A program made the position numbers and the translations under genes. This document shows positions 20,871-33,479 of a DNA stretch of 64,000 nucleotides, in pieces (position 1 is the stretch's first letter; each line of letters starts with the position of its first letter). The notes beneath the pieces were generated by a model that saw only the letters and a list, made by a program, of their open reading frames with translations, was not told the origin of the DNA and did not search any database. This DNA comes from Ancistrus triradiatus (Eukaryota; Chordata; Actinopteri; Siluriformes; Loricariidae): NCBI GenBank assembly GCA_025084515.1, contig JAJAGP010000015.1, forward strand, positions 558,001 to 622,000. The letters are read 5' to 3'.

Positions 20871-21200
20871 TGTAACAATACACTCTGCTCACAATTCAAT
20901 TTTCTCACAACTATCAATTTTACGTTTCATAAAAGACATTCTTTTTTTTATTTCTGAAGTGTACACACTGCAAAACAATGCACATTTTCTTGTTTTTAAA
21001 CAAAAGAACGTCAGTCCCCTGCAATTAAAATTATTTTCGTAACTGGAAATATAACTAAGTGCTATCTTAAATCACAGTAAACAAATAAGCTCACCAAGTT
21101 ACAATATTTTATATATATATATGAGATGCAGGACATGGCGGTCCTGTATACAGGTGTGCGCCATTAAACCACCATCCACTCAAGGTCCGTTCAGTTTGAT
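20871..21200. repeat. hAT-like repeat (family G)
   Basis: 'gtaggggtgtaacaatacac', 'cattcttttttttatttctg' and 'ctgcaaaacaatgcacattt' parallel the copy at 5549. Includes a short (TA)n. Confidence 0.5.
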
Positions 21201-21494
21201 GACAGAGGTCTTAAAAATTATAAAATATAAAAGGAAATAAAAATCTGTTTTAACTTCGAATGCTGTGGATGTAAACAGCTGGCCACCTCAACATCCAATC
21301 AACGCAGCACATACACAAGCAGAGCCGGGAGTTGGTTCAACAGTGGAAGTCTTATGTGTGTGTAACTACCTTACCAGTGGTGCTCCTTTGCTCACGCTTG
21401 GACTAGAGACTGTTCTAACACAGTTGATGTGTTTAGAGACTTTTATTGTGTAAGTCACTCGTGTGTGTTTGTGTGGACGACTTTCCGCTACTTA

Positions 21495-22597
21495 CAGCGG
21501 TGCTTGAAAGTTTGTGAACCCTTTAGAATTTTCTATATTTCTGCATAAATATGACCTAAAACATCCAAGTTAAACAAATGTTATACGTGGTCATTTATTT
21601 ACTGAGGAAAATGATCCAATATGACATATTAGTGAGTGGTAAAAGTATGTGAACCTCTAGGATTAGCAGTTCATTTGAATGTGAAATTAGTCAGGTGTTT
21701 CCAAACAATGGGATGACAATCAGGTGTGAGTGGGCACCCTGTTTTATTTAAAGAACAGGGATCTATCAAAGTCTGCTCTTCACAACACATGTTTGTGGAA
21801 GTGTATCATGGCACGAACGAAGGAGATTTCTGAGAAGCTCAGAAAAAGAGTTGTTGATGCTCATCAGGCAAAAAAGGTTACAAACCCATCTCTAAAGAGT
21901 TTGGACTCCACCAATCCACAGTCAGACAGATTGTGTACAAATGGAGGAAATTCAAGACCATTGTTACCCTCCCCAGGAGTGGTCGACCAACAAAGATCAC
22001 TCCAAGAGCAAGGCGAGTAATAGTTGGTGAGGTCACAAAGGACCCCAGGGTAACTTCTAAGCAACTGAAGGCCTCTCTCACATTGGCTAATGTTAATGTT
22101 CATGAGTCCATCATCAGAAGAACACTGAACAACAATGGTGTGCATGGCAGGGTTGCAAGGAGAAAGCCACTGCTCTCCAAAATGAACATTGCTGCTCGTC
22201 TGCAGTTTGCTAAAGATCACGTGGACAAGCCAGAAGGCTATTGGAAGAATGTTTTGTGGATGGATGAGACCAAAAATAGAACTTTTTGGTTTAAAAAAAA
22301 AAGCATTATGTTTGGAGAAAGGAAAACACTGAATTCCAGCATAAGAACCTTATATCCTATCTGTGAAACATGGTGGTGGTAGTGTCATGGTTTGGGCCTG
22401 TTTTGCTGCATCTGGGCCAGGACGGCTTGTCATCATTGATAGAACAATTAATTCTGAATTATATCAGTGAATTCTAAAGGAAAATGTCAGGACATCTGTC
22501 CATGAACTGAATCAGACCCAGAGTTGAAGCTGTTCTGTACGGAGGAATGGGCTAAAATTTCCTATGTAGAAATATAGAAAACTTTCAAGCACCACTG
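21495..22597 (+). mobile_element. Tc1-like transposon relic (family B)
   Basis: TIR CAGCGGTGCTTGAAAGTTTG to ...TTTCAAGCACCACTG followed by TA. The plus strand encodes MARTKEISEKLRKRVVDAHQ and, after a frameshift, GRPTKITPRARRVIVGEVTK, LNNNGVHGRVARRKPLLSK and KPEGYWKNVLWMDETK. The 3' third of the transposase is deleted. Confidence 0.9.
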
Positions 22598-22599
22598 TA

Positions 22600-23560
22600 T
22601 TTGTAACAAGCTGTAATGGAGTTAAGTGTAAGTGCCTGTCCTATTGTAAGTAGTACTTTTTTGTTTGTTCCCCCACTACCTGTATAGTCTCTTTAACGTA
22701 TAACTACAGAAACTGGTTCATATTCACTTGTCTCTGTTTCCTCTGGCTGATCTTACATGTTGTTTGTAATACTGTCTATCAATGCATCTTTGGCTTCCAT
22801 TTCAGTAATATCAGGTCCATCGTACCATCTTAAGTGTTACAGCTTTCCCCTAAACAGTACATTACAGCATGTCCTACAATTATTGTGAATATCCATAAAT
22901 CGACAGGTTAGGTTTCGGATGCTGTGTAGATGGGAGAATTCCACTTGTGTTTTCAGCATATCTGACACATTTCCGTATCGTTTGCTCACGGTTTTCTTGT
23001 GAAAATAACCTTTATATTTACAGCAAAGTATAAAAAGACTACATGACTATGGTAATGCCTGGTCATTGTCCATTTTGGTCAACATCCTGTTTCACAGACC
23101 GTAATGCGATTTGTTAATGGCGCATATCTGTACTTGCAGATATATACAAATGTTTGGGTAAATGACATGTTTTAGAGTTCCTAAATGAATGAAATATGAC
23201 ATGTTTGTGTAATTTGTATGTGAACTGGAAAACCAGCAAAATATGTCATTTGTAACCCAGGGTATGAGTCATGGCAGCGCATAACATCCGTGTCCTAGGG
23301 AAGGGTAATCCCCTGGCACTCCAACAGCGACCCATGCCGAGTATGGAAATGGACCGGAGACCTGTCTCTGGTGCACTTCTGCCTGTGCACAGTGAATTCT
23401 AGGACAGGCTGCGGACACTCCCTGCAACCCTGACCAGGTTGTGTGGACTTTAAATGGGAAAGAATGTACTTTGACATGGCATGCTCAAGCTCTGAATGTA
23501 TACATATTCTAAAACAGAAACAAACGGCTCCAGGTGAACACCGCTGGAAGCTTTAGCCGC
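22600..23560. other. Intergenic region downstream of tmem221, nothing firm
   Basis: Includes likely tmem221 3' UTR sequence on the minus strand. No clear AATAAA on that strand near the stop, and no other gene seen. Confidence 0.35.
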
Positions 23561-23562
23561 AC

Positions 23563-26500
23563 TCATACCAACGTTGATTCTTTGGCTTTACGAGCCAGCA
23601 CATTTCTCATCTCGTGGGTGATGCTGCTCCAGGGTTTAGCTCGTGTCTGATACAGTCCATGTTCATCACACAGAGCTCTGTTTATGCGTCCACTCCCAGC
23701 ATAAGCCTCCCTCTCACTGTCTGGATCATTTGAGCATGAGTACTGCTGTTTCAGATCGGTGGAAGGGGTGTAGCAGAACCGGCTGCCTTCACCACTCTGC
23801 TTTCTGGAGTTTTCTTTGAGGCTCAGCTCCGAAGTCACAGTGCAGAGTCCAGTGTTGCTCTCAGGGTCGTTCTGGTACACAGCGTTAAGATGTTGGTCGC
23901 TGAAATGTTTGGCTGTGTGTGCAGCCCGGATGAGTGTGTGAACGACTACAACCAGAAGCACCAGTACACCGGAGGAAAGCACACACACGCTGCCTATCGC
24001 TGTCTCAGTCTCGAAGACGAGCAGCATGTAGATGGACAGGGCTGTGAATTTAAACAGCTGATGAATAATGCAAGGCAGTTACAATGGTGGTAGTGGACAT
24101 GGTATTTAAAATCACTGTATACACCCATAATATTAAAGCCGCTGACAGGTGATGTGGACAACATGGATAGAGCAATGCTTGGGGCAATGTTCTGCTGGGA
24201 AACCACTGGGTGCTGACATTCGTATAGAATAGGGGTGAGCAATATTGACAAAACGTTACATCTCTGTCATTTTGTTGGTAACGATAATTAGATGATACTT
24301 TGACAGTGTATATTTGGGTCTCTCTCTCTCAAGCACTTGAACTGGCCATCTGCTGCTTTTCTTGTCATAAGGCACTTTTTTACAGAATCAGTAAGCTAAA
24401 GTTTACCGAGTGTGTTTTTGTGCTGGTACCTTGCAGTGTTAATTTTGTTGACGACCCTTTTTTCCTAACGAAAACGAGACGATGACTAACGTTAATTAAA
24501 AATGACAAAAACTAGGACGGAATGAATTGACACTTTTGTCAACAAATTAAAACGGATTAAAATGTTTGGCAGAGACGACATCCAATCAGATCTGACAAGT
24601 TAGGAAAAGATCCAGTCATAACTTTGGTATATGTGGAAGAAGTTGGGTAGCGATCCAATCAGTAATTCGGTAAGATGCAGATGTTTGATCTGACCCCGGC
24701 AAGGCCGTACTAGCTCAACAATGTCAACACCTGGGAGAAAGAGGAGAGTCGATATATGGACACATTTCTCATTTGATATCAAGGAAAACAAGACTCTTTG
24801 TAAACCGTGTGGGGCGACTAGCTAAAAACAACAAAGTTTAAACAACATCTGCAGGCATGTCATCCTGAAACTGCGGTCAAGCTACCCGCACCTAAATGGC
24901 AAATATAGTAGGGATTAAAATACGTTTTCAGTTTGTGACGTGGATATATTTTAGCTTTGTCTGAAAAGTGTTCATGTCATATTTAAGGAGGATTCGGGTA
25001 ACATAACTCTGTTTATACTGTAATTATGAATAAATGCATATAGAGCATGCACATATCTGATCTTATATGTTTAATAAAGCTCATAATATATAATATATTC
25101 TGACCTGATTCTATTCTACAATATCTCATGAGTGTCCACACCGAGTCTGAAGCGGATCTTTAATGGAAATTATGAGTTTGTGACCACTTTACTGTATAAT
25201 GCTATTATAATGCATGCGTATAGACCTGAGCTTATATCTTAATTAGACCTTATAATATATCATCCATTTCAACTTGATTCTATTCTAGAATATATGCTGA
25301 ATGTCCACACAGAGTGTGAAGCAGATCTATGGTGGAAACTTTGAGTAATAACCACTTTCATGTATGTGGTAGCCTAGTGGTTAAGGTACTGGACTCTGGA
25401 ACAGAAGGTCCAGGGTTCAAATCCCACCTCTGCCAAGCTGTCACTGTTGGGTCCTTGAGCAAGACCCTTAATCCAAAATTGCTTGGATTGTTGTATCAAT
25501 TGTAAGTCGCTCTGGATAAGGGCGTCTGCTAAATGATGTAAATGTAATGTAGATGTTTCATTTTAAAAGGGAAATCTTTAAAAAAAAAAAGCATTTACGT
25601 ATTGCAACGTTTACATTTCATATTTTAGTCAACTACAGCTAGTCGACTGTAATCTTATAATTAGTCTATGAAAACTAGACTAAAACTAAAAACCATTCAG
25701 ATGACTAAATTATGACTAAAACTAAATTAAAATTTGCTGGCAAAATTACCATTGGTACCTTGGCTAGTTTAAGCCTCTCATGGATGGCTTACTCACAAAA
25801 TTGATCAATCTTCATAATCTGTGCTGTAGTCAGTTCACAGAAGGTGAAGTAAGTTAGATGTCAAGCTGTACTTAACGCAAACAGACTTCTGACAGTTTAC
25901 AGAAGGGCAGCACATTTTGAATAAAAATCACTTTACAAAGTATGGGATCATATTTGAATAGTAGTGTTTAAGAATCTGTTGCTACTGATGCATTTTGTTT
26001 GCCATCACATGTATCGTGATACATATCGTGTATCGTGAAAATGTCTTTCATTTTCGTCATATAATATTTTTTTACCATATTGCCCACCCCTAGCCAATTG
26101 TATCCGTGTAGTTCCCGCCCAGGCCGGAGGCACTGCCAAGACTTGTGCATGCGTCTCCACAAAACTCCATACTCAACATATTCTTTTGACAAACTGGTTA
26201 AGCTGTGAATTGAGTCAAAATGTATTCATTTCCTTTGTCTCCTAATTTGTCTGTTACTTTATATTCAGCAGGAAAAGAGCTGCAGATCCTGGTATAATGA
26301 GAGACGGCGGTGAGAAGCAGCATTCTGGGATATGAAGTGCAATTACAGACATGCTGCTGGTGAATCTCACTTTGAGAGTGAGGACTCATCAATTGCAGGT
26401 CAACTCAAAAGAGAACAACTTCTGGCAGGTTCTCAGTAACAGTGGCATAAATAAATGAAGGACAGTCAGTTGTCTAGAAATGTTTCGTTCAAAACTACTG

Positions 26501-28947
26501 TACTTTATTATTGCTTTTCAAAGGAGGTCTTTTACAGACAACCAGGGTTCCTACAGCCATGGAAAACTAAGATTCATTTTTTAAATTAATGTTAGGTTTT
26601 AGCTCCATTATGCTCGTCATGGAGTTTGAATTAGTCCTAATAAGACATTGCCCATCCTTTGGCTAAATAAATTGAATTGTTTCAAGGACAAATATGAAGG
26701 ACAAGGACAATGGATCCAGCACTTCTGATCCACATTGTGCTTTTTTGGTACCAATGTGTGGGAACCCTGAACATTGCTTTGTTTTGCTTTTGTAACTGAT
26801 AGATTTTGATAGAGATTTTCTGTTGCTCTGACATCACTTACCGCCCAGGTAAAAAGAAATTCCAAAGCAAAACAGGCCAATCGCAGCATGCCGAATAGGC
26901 CTGCTATCCAGCAGGAACCACTCTGCCCTGAAACACACCAGAGGTCAAGTGCACAGAAAAGTGTTTACATCATTTTACTTATGCTTTCTATTTTTCCAGT
27001 TTCCTCCTCTTTCTTATTTAATCTTATTTTACACCAGACCTGGCCTGAAGGCACTGCTAGGACTTTGTACCACTTGTAACTTTCAAATCCTCTTTCTGTC
27101 TGCAGAGTAAATGTTATTTGACAAAATATTAAACAACTTTTTACGCCATTTCTGTTGGTATTTGGATATTTTGTCAAATAACAATGTGTACTCTGCAAAC
27201 AGAAAGGGTTTGGGAAAGCTACACGCATACACATTACTGACTTACCTTTACCAAGATTAGATATTTTACTGACATTTGCACTGATTCATTCTGTATTTGT
27301 TTATCCAAAATAGCCTCAAATGTGTGGTCGTAGCTGTGTGGAGTTTCCTAGACAGATGCCCACATTTTTTCTTTTTAGGTATATCTCACACTGGCTGTTT
27401 TGTGACACCACTTTAAAAAGTAATAATAATTTCTAGCGTCCTTGGAAGTATACGTTTGTTCAAAGCCCAGACCTGCCAGAAAGCCCATGCTGGTCCCTGA
27501 AGCAAGACCCAAAATCATAAATAAGACTTTATGCTTGCAGCATTTGTTTTTACAAGTTTGAGTTACTATGGACAAAGGCATTACATTAATAAATATATTC
27601 TAAATGTGTTTGCATTTTTTGTGTAAACTTTAAAATGAAAAGTAGACAAGCAGTGGGGCCTGTACATGAGTCAGCTGTTCATATGGTACGACACACATCT
27701 CACTGTTCACGGTTTGAGCACCACTTGTTTAAGAATGCAGTTGTAATTGTAGTTAATATTGTGGGAGTGAGGTTTTAAAGCTGCTTAGTCCTATACTCAT
27801 AAAATTAACAATTCCAGGTAGAACCATTTCTACAGTGGTGCTTGAAGGTTTGTGAACCATTTAGAATTGCTCGGTCTTCATAAATATCCTAAGCGTAGAT
27901 AAAGAGGACCCTGTTAAACAAATGAGACAAAATATCATACCTGCTCATTTATTTATTTATTGAGGAAAGTGATCCATAACTGTTGATCAGTCCTGCACAT
28001 CAGCCTGGAGGGGTTTTAGCCAAGTTCTCTTTACAGAGCTTCAATTCTGGGATGTTGGTTGGTTTCCTCAAAACTGTTTCCACATATCTATAGGATTAAG
28101 GTCAGGACTTTTCACTTGGCCTTCCAAAATCTAAACTTAACTCTTCTTTAACTTTTTTTCTAGTAGAACAATTTAAGTGCTCAGGGTTGTCTTGTTACAT
28201 GACCCACTTTCTCATAAGGTCCAGTTCACCCACAGATATCCTGATATTTTCCTATAGAGTTTGCAGGTATAGTTCAAAAGTTATTTCAAATTCAGTCATG
28301 GCAAGATGTCCTCATTTTTCTTCATTTTCTACATTTTTCAGTATAAGGTTAAGCAAATTCACCAAGAGCTGAATTTCTTATAACCCCTTTTACTCATCTA
28401 TACTTATCTAATCAAGCACAATACAATTACAGAGCACAGCAGTCTAGTTTTGTGCAAAAGTTTGGGCACCCCAGTCAAATACGTTTTGCAAATTGTAATA
28501 AAATCTTTAGAGCCTAAAAAGTACACTTGTTATGTTTGATGTTGAAAATGTGTCCTACAGGTCTCCTGGCTCACAAGCCACATATGAACGTATGGAGGGC
28601 ACAGTTATGATTTGTCCTACTCCAGGTGGGGGTTTCTTGATATTTTGATATTTTAAAACACCTGAAGCCTGTGTTTACCTGCTCACGTGCTCCCGCCACA
28701 TCTCGGTGGTGAAGTAAGCGTGCAGCAGGCAGATGAAGACCGAACTTGTGTTCAAGGTTAGAGCCAAGGCTGAAAGCACGGCGGATAGCGGTTTTAGCAC
28801 GCTCCAGATTTGTCCTGGTACAGAAGTACCAAGTTCTCTAAGGCCGGCGTGCAGCTGGTAGATCAGACTGGCCGACATGAGCGACATAATGGCGGATAAA
28901 ACTCCGAGTAGAACCAGAACCAGCAGAGTCCGCTGACTGTAGCTCAT
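23563..28947 (-). CDS. tmem221: Transmembrane protein 221-like, 3 coding exons, 277 aa
   Basis: Minus-strand exons are 28947-28679, 26927-26842 and 24041-23563. Phases join (269+86+479 nt) to give 277 aa, close to the roughly 290 aa of mammalian TMEM221. The function is not known. Four hydrophobic segments are visible: about residues 7-29 (LLVLVLLGVLSAIMSLM), 48-79 (rich in L, S and A, ending in LLHAYF), 104-128 (IGLFCFGISFYLG, LSIYMLLVF) and 133-157 (VLVLLVVVVHTL). A polar C-terminal tail of about 120 residues is probably cytosolic. The FLLDSRPIRH and LSIYMLLVFETE segments resemble my recollection of TMEM221. The ATG at 28947 (MSYSQRTLL) was chosen because it leads directly into the first membrane segment; an in-frame ATG 28 codons upstream (29031) adds a non-hydrophobic stretch. 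Intron 2 holds nested hAT relics; intron 1 holds a Tc1 fragment and a short foldback. The gene model is firm, the name somewhat less so. Confidence 0.8.
24112..24229. repeat. DNA-transposon-like fragment
   Basis: 'acccataatattaaagccgc' and 'tgctgggaaaccactgggtg' look like a widespread fish repeat. Only about 120 bp remain, next to the hAT composite. Confidence 0.4.
24434..25754 (+). mobile_element. hAT transposon relic with 8-bp target duplication and BED-finger remnant
   Basis: Flanked by identical 8-mers GTACCTTG at 24426-24433 and 25755-25762, the size made by hAT transposases. Ends CAGTGTTAATTTTG and the complement of CAATGGTAATTTTG match at 11 of 14. Around 24757-24890 the plus strand encodes KRRVDIWTHFSF, TLCKPCGAT and, after a frameshift, KFKQHLQACHPE: the C-x2-C and H-x-n-C/H layout of a BED zinc finger. 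The rest of the transposase is gone. Confidence 0.75.
25364..25550 (+). repeat. SINE-A, plus orientation
   Basis: Full copy ('gtggtagcctagtggttaag' to 'ggcgtctgctaaatgatgta') inserted inside the hAT relic, so younger than it. Confidence 0.85.
27092..27208. repeat. Short foldback in tmem221 intron 1
   Basis: 'ctttctgtctgcagagta' with 'gttatttgacaaaatatt' is followed 40 bp later by its inverted copy. Arms are about 40 bp. Probably a small MITE. Confidence 0.6.
27833..28260 (-). mobile_element. Tc1-like family B end fragment
   Basis: Starts CAGTGGTGCTTGAAGGTTTG and continues with 'gaccctgttaaacaaatgag' and 'gatccataactgttgatcag'. The opposite end is missing. Confidence 0.75.
28440..28530. repeat. 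Tc1-like end fragment
   Basis: 'tgtgcaaaagtttgggcacc' is a typical element terminus. Only one end is present. Confidence 0.4.
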
Positions 28948-29680
28948 CTCACCGCTACTCACCAGAATGGCGTCTGAGAAAAGTGCTTTTTCGATGTGAA
29001 GTGAAGGAAACGTGAAATCCCACCGAAACACCGTTTTATCAGTCCAACTTCTTCACTTGTTCCACCATTTCCAGTTAAAGAACTGAGTAGATGGGAATTC
29101 CTGTCCTAGAGCCGAACATGTGACCTGCCTCTTTAAATCCCAGATTAATTACTTCAGCAATGAACTTTCCAGTCGGAGTTATTCAACAAACACGCGTTTA
29201 AACTCTACAAAGTGTTTAAAACCTACCATTACGAATAACGAATTCGCTTACAGAACTGAAATTCCATGATGCGTATCGTGAAGTATATCTCTGGCATACT
29301 CTTTAGTGCACTACTTCAGTGTGTGTAAATCAACATGGCCCTTGGAACTGGCAGGTGTAAAGTCTTTAGCAAATGCAGATCCCAAGCCCACATTCTGACA
29401 CTGTATGTTAATTTTTAAGCAAATTAATTAACCATTATCATGTTTAATGAATCATAGTGTCATGGTGTATGCCAGTAAGAATTTGAATAAAGTCATTTCC
29501 AGATACCTCAGCTTTCAGAATCAGTATGCAGTGTACAGCATGGAGACATGGTTGATGCATTTGATAATAAACATTCGTTCCTGCTTTTCAGGCCTGCAAC
29601 ACGTTCCAAATAATGCTGGAAAGGGGGCAATTTAGGGCTACTGATGAGGTTAAAAAAAAAAAAACTAAATAAACATGTTA

Positions 29681-29862
29681 TATTTACCAGGCACCCTTAT
29701 CCAGAGTGAATTACAATTGATACAGTCTTACAATCCAAGCAATTGTGGGTCAAGGGTCTTGCTCAAGCACTCAACAATGGCAACTTGGCAGAGGTGGGAT
29801 TTGAACCCTGGACCTTCTGGTCCAGAGTCCAGTACCTTAACCGCTAGACCACCACAGTCCCA
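29681..29862 (-). repeat. SINE-A, minus orientation
   Basis: 'ttatccagagtgaattacaa' through 'agtaccttaaccgctagacc'. Preceded by a (A)12 run at 29652. Confidence 0.85.
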
Positions 29863-29923
29863 CACATGATTTCAAACAGGTGTCAACCGATGATTATAAT
29901 CATGATTTGGTACAAACGCAGTA

Positions 29924-30022
29924 TTCATGAAAGGCTGAGTCTTTCAGAAGTAAAGATGGGCAGATGATCTGTTTATCAACAAATGTATAAGAAATTGTTG
30001 AAATGTTTTAAAAACAATGTTC
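29924..30022 (+). repeat. Unclassified DNA-transposon fragment
   Basis: 'attcatgaaaggctgagtct' and 'caacaaatgtataagaaatt' form a recognisable fish repeat piece that abuts the family C fragment. Confidence 0.4.
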
Positions 30023-30026
30023 AGGT

Positions 30027-30650
30027 ACCACTCCTGTCAGCTAAGAACAGACAACTGAGGCTACAAGTTACACACCAAAATCACCAAAATTGGACAATAG
30101 TAAACTGGAAAAATTGGCATAAACAACAGGAACGCATGGTACCATCCCCCCTTATAACAATTCAGGCTGGTGGTGGTGGTGTAATGGTGTAGGAGGATAT
30201 TTTCTTGGCACACTTTGGGCCCTTTAATATCACTTGAGTATCGTTTATATGCCACAGCCTACCTGAGTATTGTTGCTGACCATGTCTATGCCTTTATGAC
30301 CACAATGTAACATCATCTGATGGCTATTTCCAGCAGGATAATGTGCCATGTCATGTCATGTTTCTTGAACATGGAAATTCACATGAGTTTGAGTACTTGT
30401 ACAATGAACATGAGTTCACTGTACTCAAATGGCCTCCACAGTCACCAGGTCTCAGTTCAATAGAGCACCTATGGGATGTGGTGAAATAGGAGATTTGCAT
30501 CACAGATATTCTTCTGACAGATCTGCTGTAAGTGCATGAAGCTATCATGACAATATGGACCAAAATCTGGCAGGGATGTTTCCAGCACCTTGTTGAATCT
30601 ATAACGTAACAAACTAAGGCAGTTCTGAAGGCAAAAGGAGGTTCAACCTG
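30027..30650 (+). mobile_element. Tc1/mariner-like family C fragment
   Basis: 'gtcagctaagaacagacaac' through 'gaagctatcatgacaatatg' and 'ggcagttctgaaggcaaaag' follow the order seen in 628-2035. Encodes a degraded QSPGLSSIEHLWDV, equivalent to the SPDLNPIEHL catalytic motif. Confidence 0.7.
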
Positions 30651-31211
30651 GTACTAGAAACTATATATAAAACATGTATTGCTTGAATGTATGCACCCCG
30701 TCCAGAAGCTATTTCTGAATTCAACAAGTTCACCACATGCTTGAAAACATCAAAGCCACTAATGTCGTCAAAAGCAGAAGTGAGAAGTTTCAGGAAAACA
30801 AAAAAGAAAAGTTTACTTTCCAAAGGTTCCTTCACTCAGCGTGAGGCCTAGTGTAACTGTAATTGTGTTTGCACTGTGAGTGATAAAATAGCACGCCACA
30901 AACATCAGATCATTTCGGCCATCATTGTGCATTTCATACTGCAAACTATTATAGTCTTAATGCATTTTGATTGTGATGTCATGTATCCCTTTGTTAGCAC
31001 AATCTTGGCTTGCTTATTTTTAATAACAAGTGGATGTCATGTATTTTTGTTCACACATATACCAGTAGGGATCCTCTGGTGTGAGTTCTCCACTGGACAG
31101 TAGGGAATCCTGGGCAAGCCTGCCACTTGGGAACTTTAGCAGGAGGTTGCTTCTTCTTGCATCAGAAGACTTGTAGAGATCTCCCTGGAGAGAACCCTAC
31201 TCACTATGTAC

Positions 31212-31212
<1 letters not shown>

Positions 31213-31261
<49 letters not shown>

Positions 31262-31262
31262 A
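31213..31262. repeat. (GA)n microsatellite
   Basis: About 50 bp of nearly perfect GA repeats with one interruption, directly adjoining a family B Tc1 fragment. Confidence 0.95.
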
Positions 31263-31806
31263 TCATTTATTGAGGAAAATGATCCAATATTTACATATTA
31301 GTGAGTGGTAAAAGTATGTGAACCTTTGCTTTCAGTATCTGCTGTGACCCCCCTGTGCAGCAATAACAGCAACTAAACGTTTCCTATAACTGTTGATCAG
31401 TCCTGCACACCGGCTTGGAGGAATTTTAGCCCATTCCTCTGTACAGAACAGCTTCAGCTCTGGGATGTTGGTGGGTTTCCTCACATTAACTGCTCACCTC
31501 AGGTCCTTCCCACCATTTCGATTGGATTAAGGTCAGGACTTTGACTTGGCCATTCCAAAACATGAACCTTTATTCTTCTTTAACCATTCTTTGGTAGAAA
31601 CGACTTGTGTGCTTAGGGTCATTGTCTTGCTGCATGACCCACCTTCTCTTGAGATTCAGTTCATGGACAGATGTCCTGACATTTTCCTTTAGAATTCTCT
31701 GATATAATTTAGAATTCATTGTTCCATCGATGATGGCAAGCCGTCCTGGCCCAGATGCAGCAAAACAGGCCCAAACCATGATACTACCACTACCATGTTT
31801 TCACCA
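31263..31806 (-). mobile_element. Tc1-like family B fragment
   Basis: 'catttattgaggaaaatgat' onward. The minus strand at 31779-31570 encodes MVWACFAASGPGRLAIIDGT and LKRRWVMQQDNDPKHTS (the second catalytic Asp region). Both element ends are missing. Confidence 0.85.
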
Positions 31807-31809
31807 TGT

Positions 31810-32610
31810 TTAAAATAATATAACACATGAGAACAGCATGGACAAATGGTGGGACCTTTAACTTTACATTTTGTTGCACATGCTTTAGAGGCAATCACTG
31901 AAAACGAGCCGTTTCAGTAGCTTTCAATGAGACCTCTGCAAATGTCCAAATCTATTTTGGCCCACTCTTCCTGAGGAAATTGTACCAGTAGTCTCAGGTT
32001 TGAATGGTGATTTCTCCAGACTGGATGTTTCAGCTCTTTCCATGGATGTTCACTAGGATTCAGATCAGAGCTTGTTCAATGCCACTTGAGAATAATCCAT
32101 CTTTTTGTTCTTAGTCATTCTTGGGTGACACTTTCTGACACTCGGTAATATGTTTCACTCCAGAATGCTTTAGTCCTGATATCTCATTTTGCCCTGTGCA
32201 GCTTCAAGACAAAAATAAGAGAGCCTCCTCCACGTTTCACAGTAGGCATGGTGTACTTTACTCTGAAAGCTTTTTACATTTTATGAATGTAGATCTTCAA
32301 TTTTGTCTCATCTCTGCAAAGGATATACTCCCAGCAGTAATGTCTCTTCTCACTATGCACTTTTGCAAATCCAGTCTGGCTTTTTTATGTTTTTCTTTCA
32401 ACAGTCGTGTCCTACTGGGTCTTCTTTCATGGAGCCCCTTGCCACTCGAAAGGTGATGGAATGTGTGATCAGACACTGATGTACCTTAGCCTTGGAGTTG
32501 AGCTTGTATCTCTTTGGGTGTTTCCAAAGGCATTTTGTCCACCATTCAAACTATTATTCTCTTCAAACTGGGCTCAATTTTTCTTTTGCAGCCCTTTCTG
32601 TGGAGGTTGG
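31810..32610 (-). mobile_element. Diverged Tc1-like relic (family E-Tc)
   Basis: Minus strand encodes a degraded MPTVKRGGGS and a linker with many stops. 'tttggcccactcttcctgag' and 'catggatgttcactaggatt' are typical of Tc1 non-template strands. No TIR recognised. Confidence 0.55.
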
Positions 32611-32619
32611 TGACAGTTC

Positions 32620-32850
32620 CATGGACTTTCATTCATTCATTTTCATACCAGCTTAATCCAATTCATGGTCATTAGGAGCAGGGGCCTAACCCATAGCACA
32701 GGCTGCAAGGCAGAATCCAACTGTAAACAGAGCACCAATCCATCCAGGGGCACACACACTGGGACACAGTTGACTGAATGCATTTCTTTGGAATGTGGGA
32801 GGAACTCGTAGTACCTGGGGAGAACATGCCACTCCACAAGGGTGGAGTCT
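32620..32850 (+). repeat. Family E repeat
   Basis: 'cattcattcattttcatacc', 'ctgtaaacagagcaccaatc' and 'gaatgtgggaggaactcgta' match the layout of 3160-3570. Confidence 0.5.
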
Positions 32851-33479
32851 GGAATGATAATCAAACAACCAATTTGTCCATGTCTGTATTTGTTTACTTC
32901 TGACATATTTACTTAAGCAGGAATAATAAGTCAAAGTCAGCGGTATAGCACTTCCTACAATGGAGCATTGTCTGCTTAATGACATAAATATCTCAAAGCC
33001 TCAAATAAGACTTGCCCTCATACTCCACTTTCATTTCACTTCCCCTCGCCTATAGTGGAGTAAGTAAGTAAGAATCATGGCAATTTAACTAAAGATTACA
33101 TGAACTGTCGGTGTGATGCATAAAATACCTACATTCCGCTTATGGCTTACCTCCTTCCCACATCTTTCTATTAATGCAACATGGGGGCACCCCATTTCTG
33201 TGCTGTGCATCACATGAACCCAGGTCCCACCCCGGGAAGCGCTGAGAATATAAGAAAGATACACATTTATAGCTGGAATTCATAGAGAAACCGAACACAT
33301 CTTGCCAGAGGTTGAATACGAATCGGGGTGGTTCATTGCCCCATGTGTTTTTAGATATAAAATTGGCCATTAAGTTACTAAATAGCCATATATTATTAGT
33401 TTTCTCAAATGATTAATCTCTGTAATAGTTTTTTAATTATTATTTCATTTGATTTAATTGATAACTTGAGTAGCTTTGG

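Larger units (their letters stand above)
24230..26092. mobile_element. Composite hAT-like outer element with nested insertions
   Basis: Ends TAGGGGTGAGCAATAT (left) and ATATTGCCCACCCCTA (right) are inverted with one mismatch. It lies in tmem221 intron 2 and contains the inner hAT relic at 24434-25754. No clear target duplication flanks the outer ends. Confidence 0.6.

Noticed and set aside
28919..29031. Upstream ATG of tmem221 at 29031
   Set aside because: Adds 28 residues that are not hydrophobic and have no counterpart that I recall; the ATG at 28947 leads into the first membrane segment.
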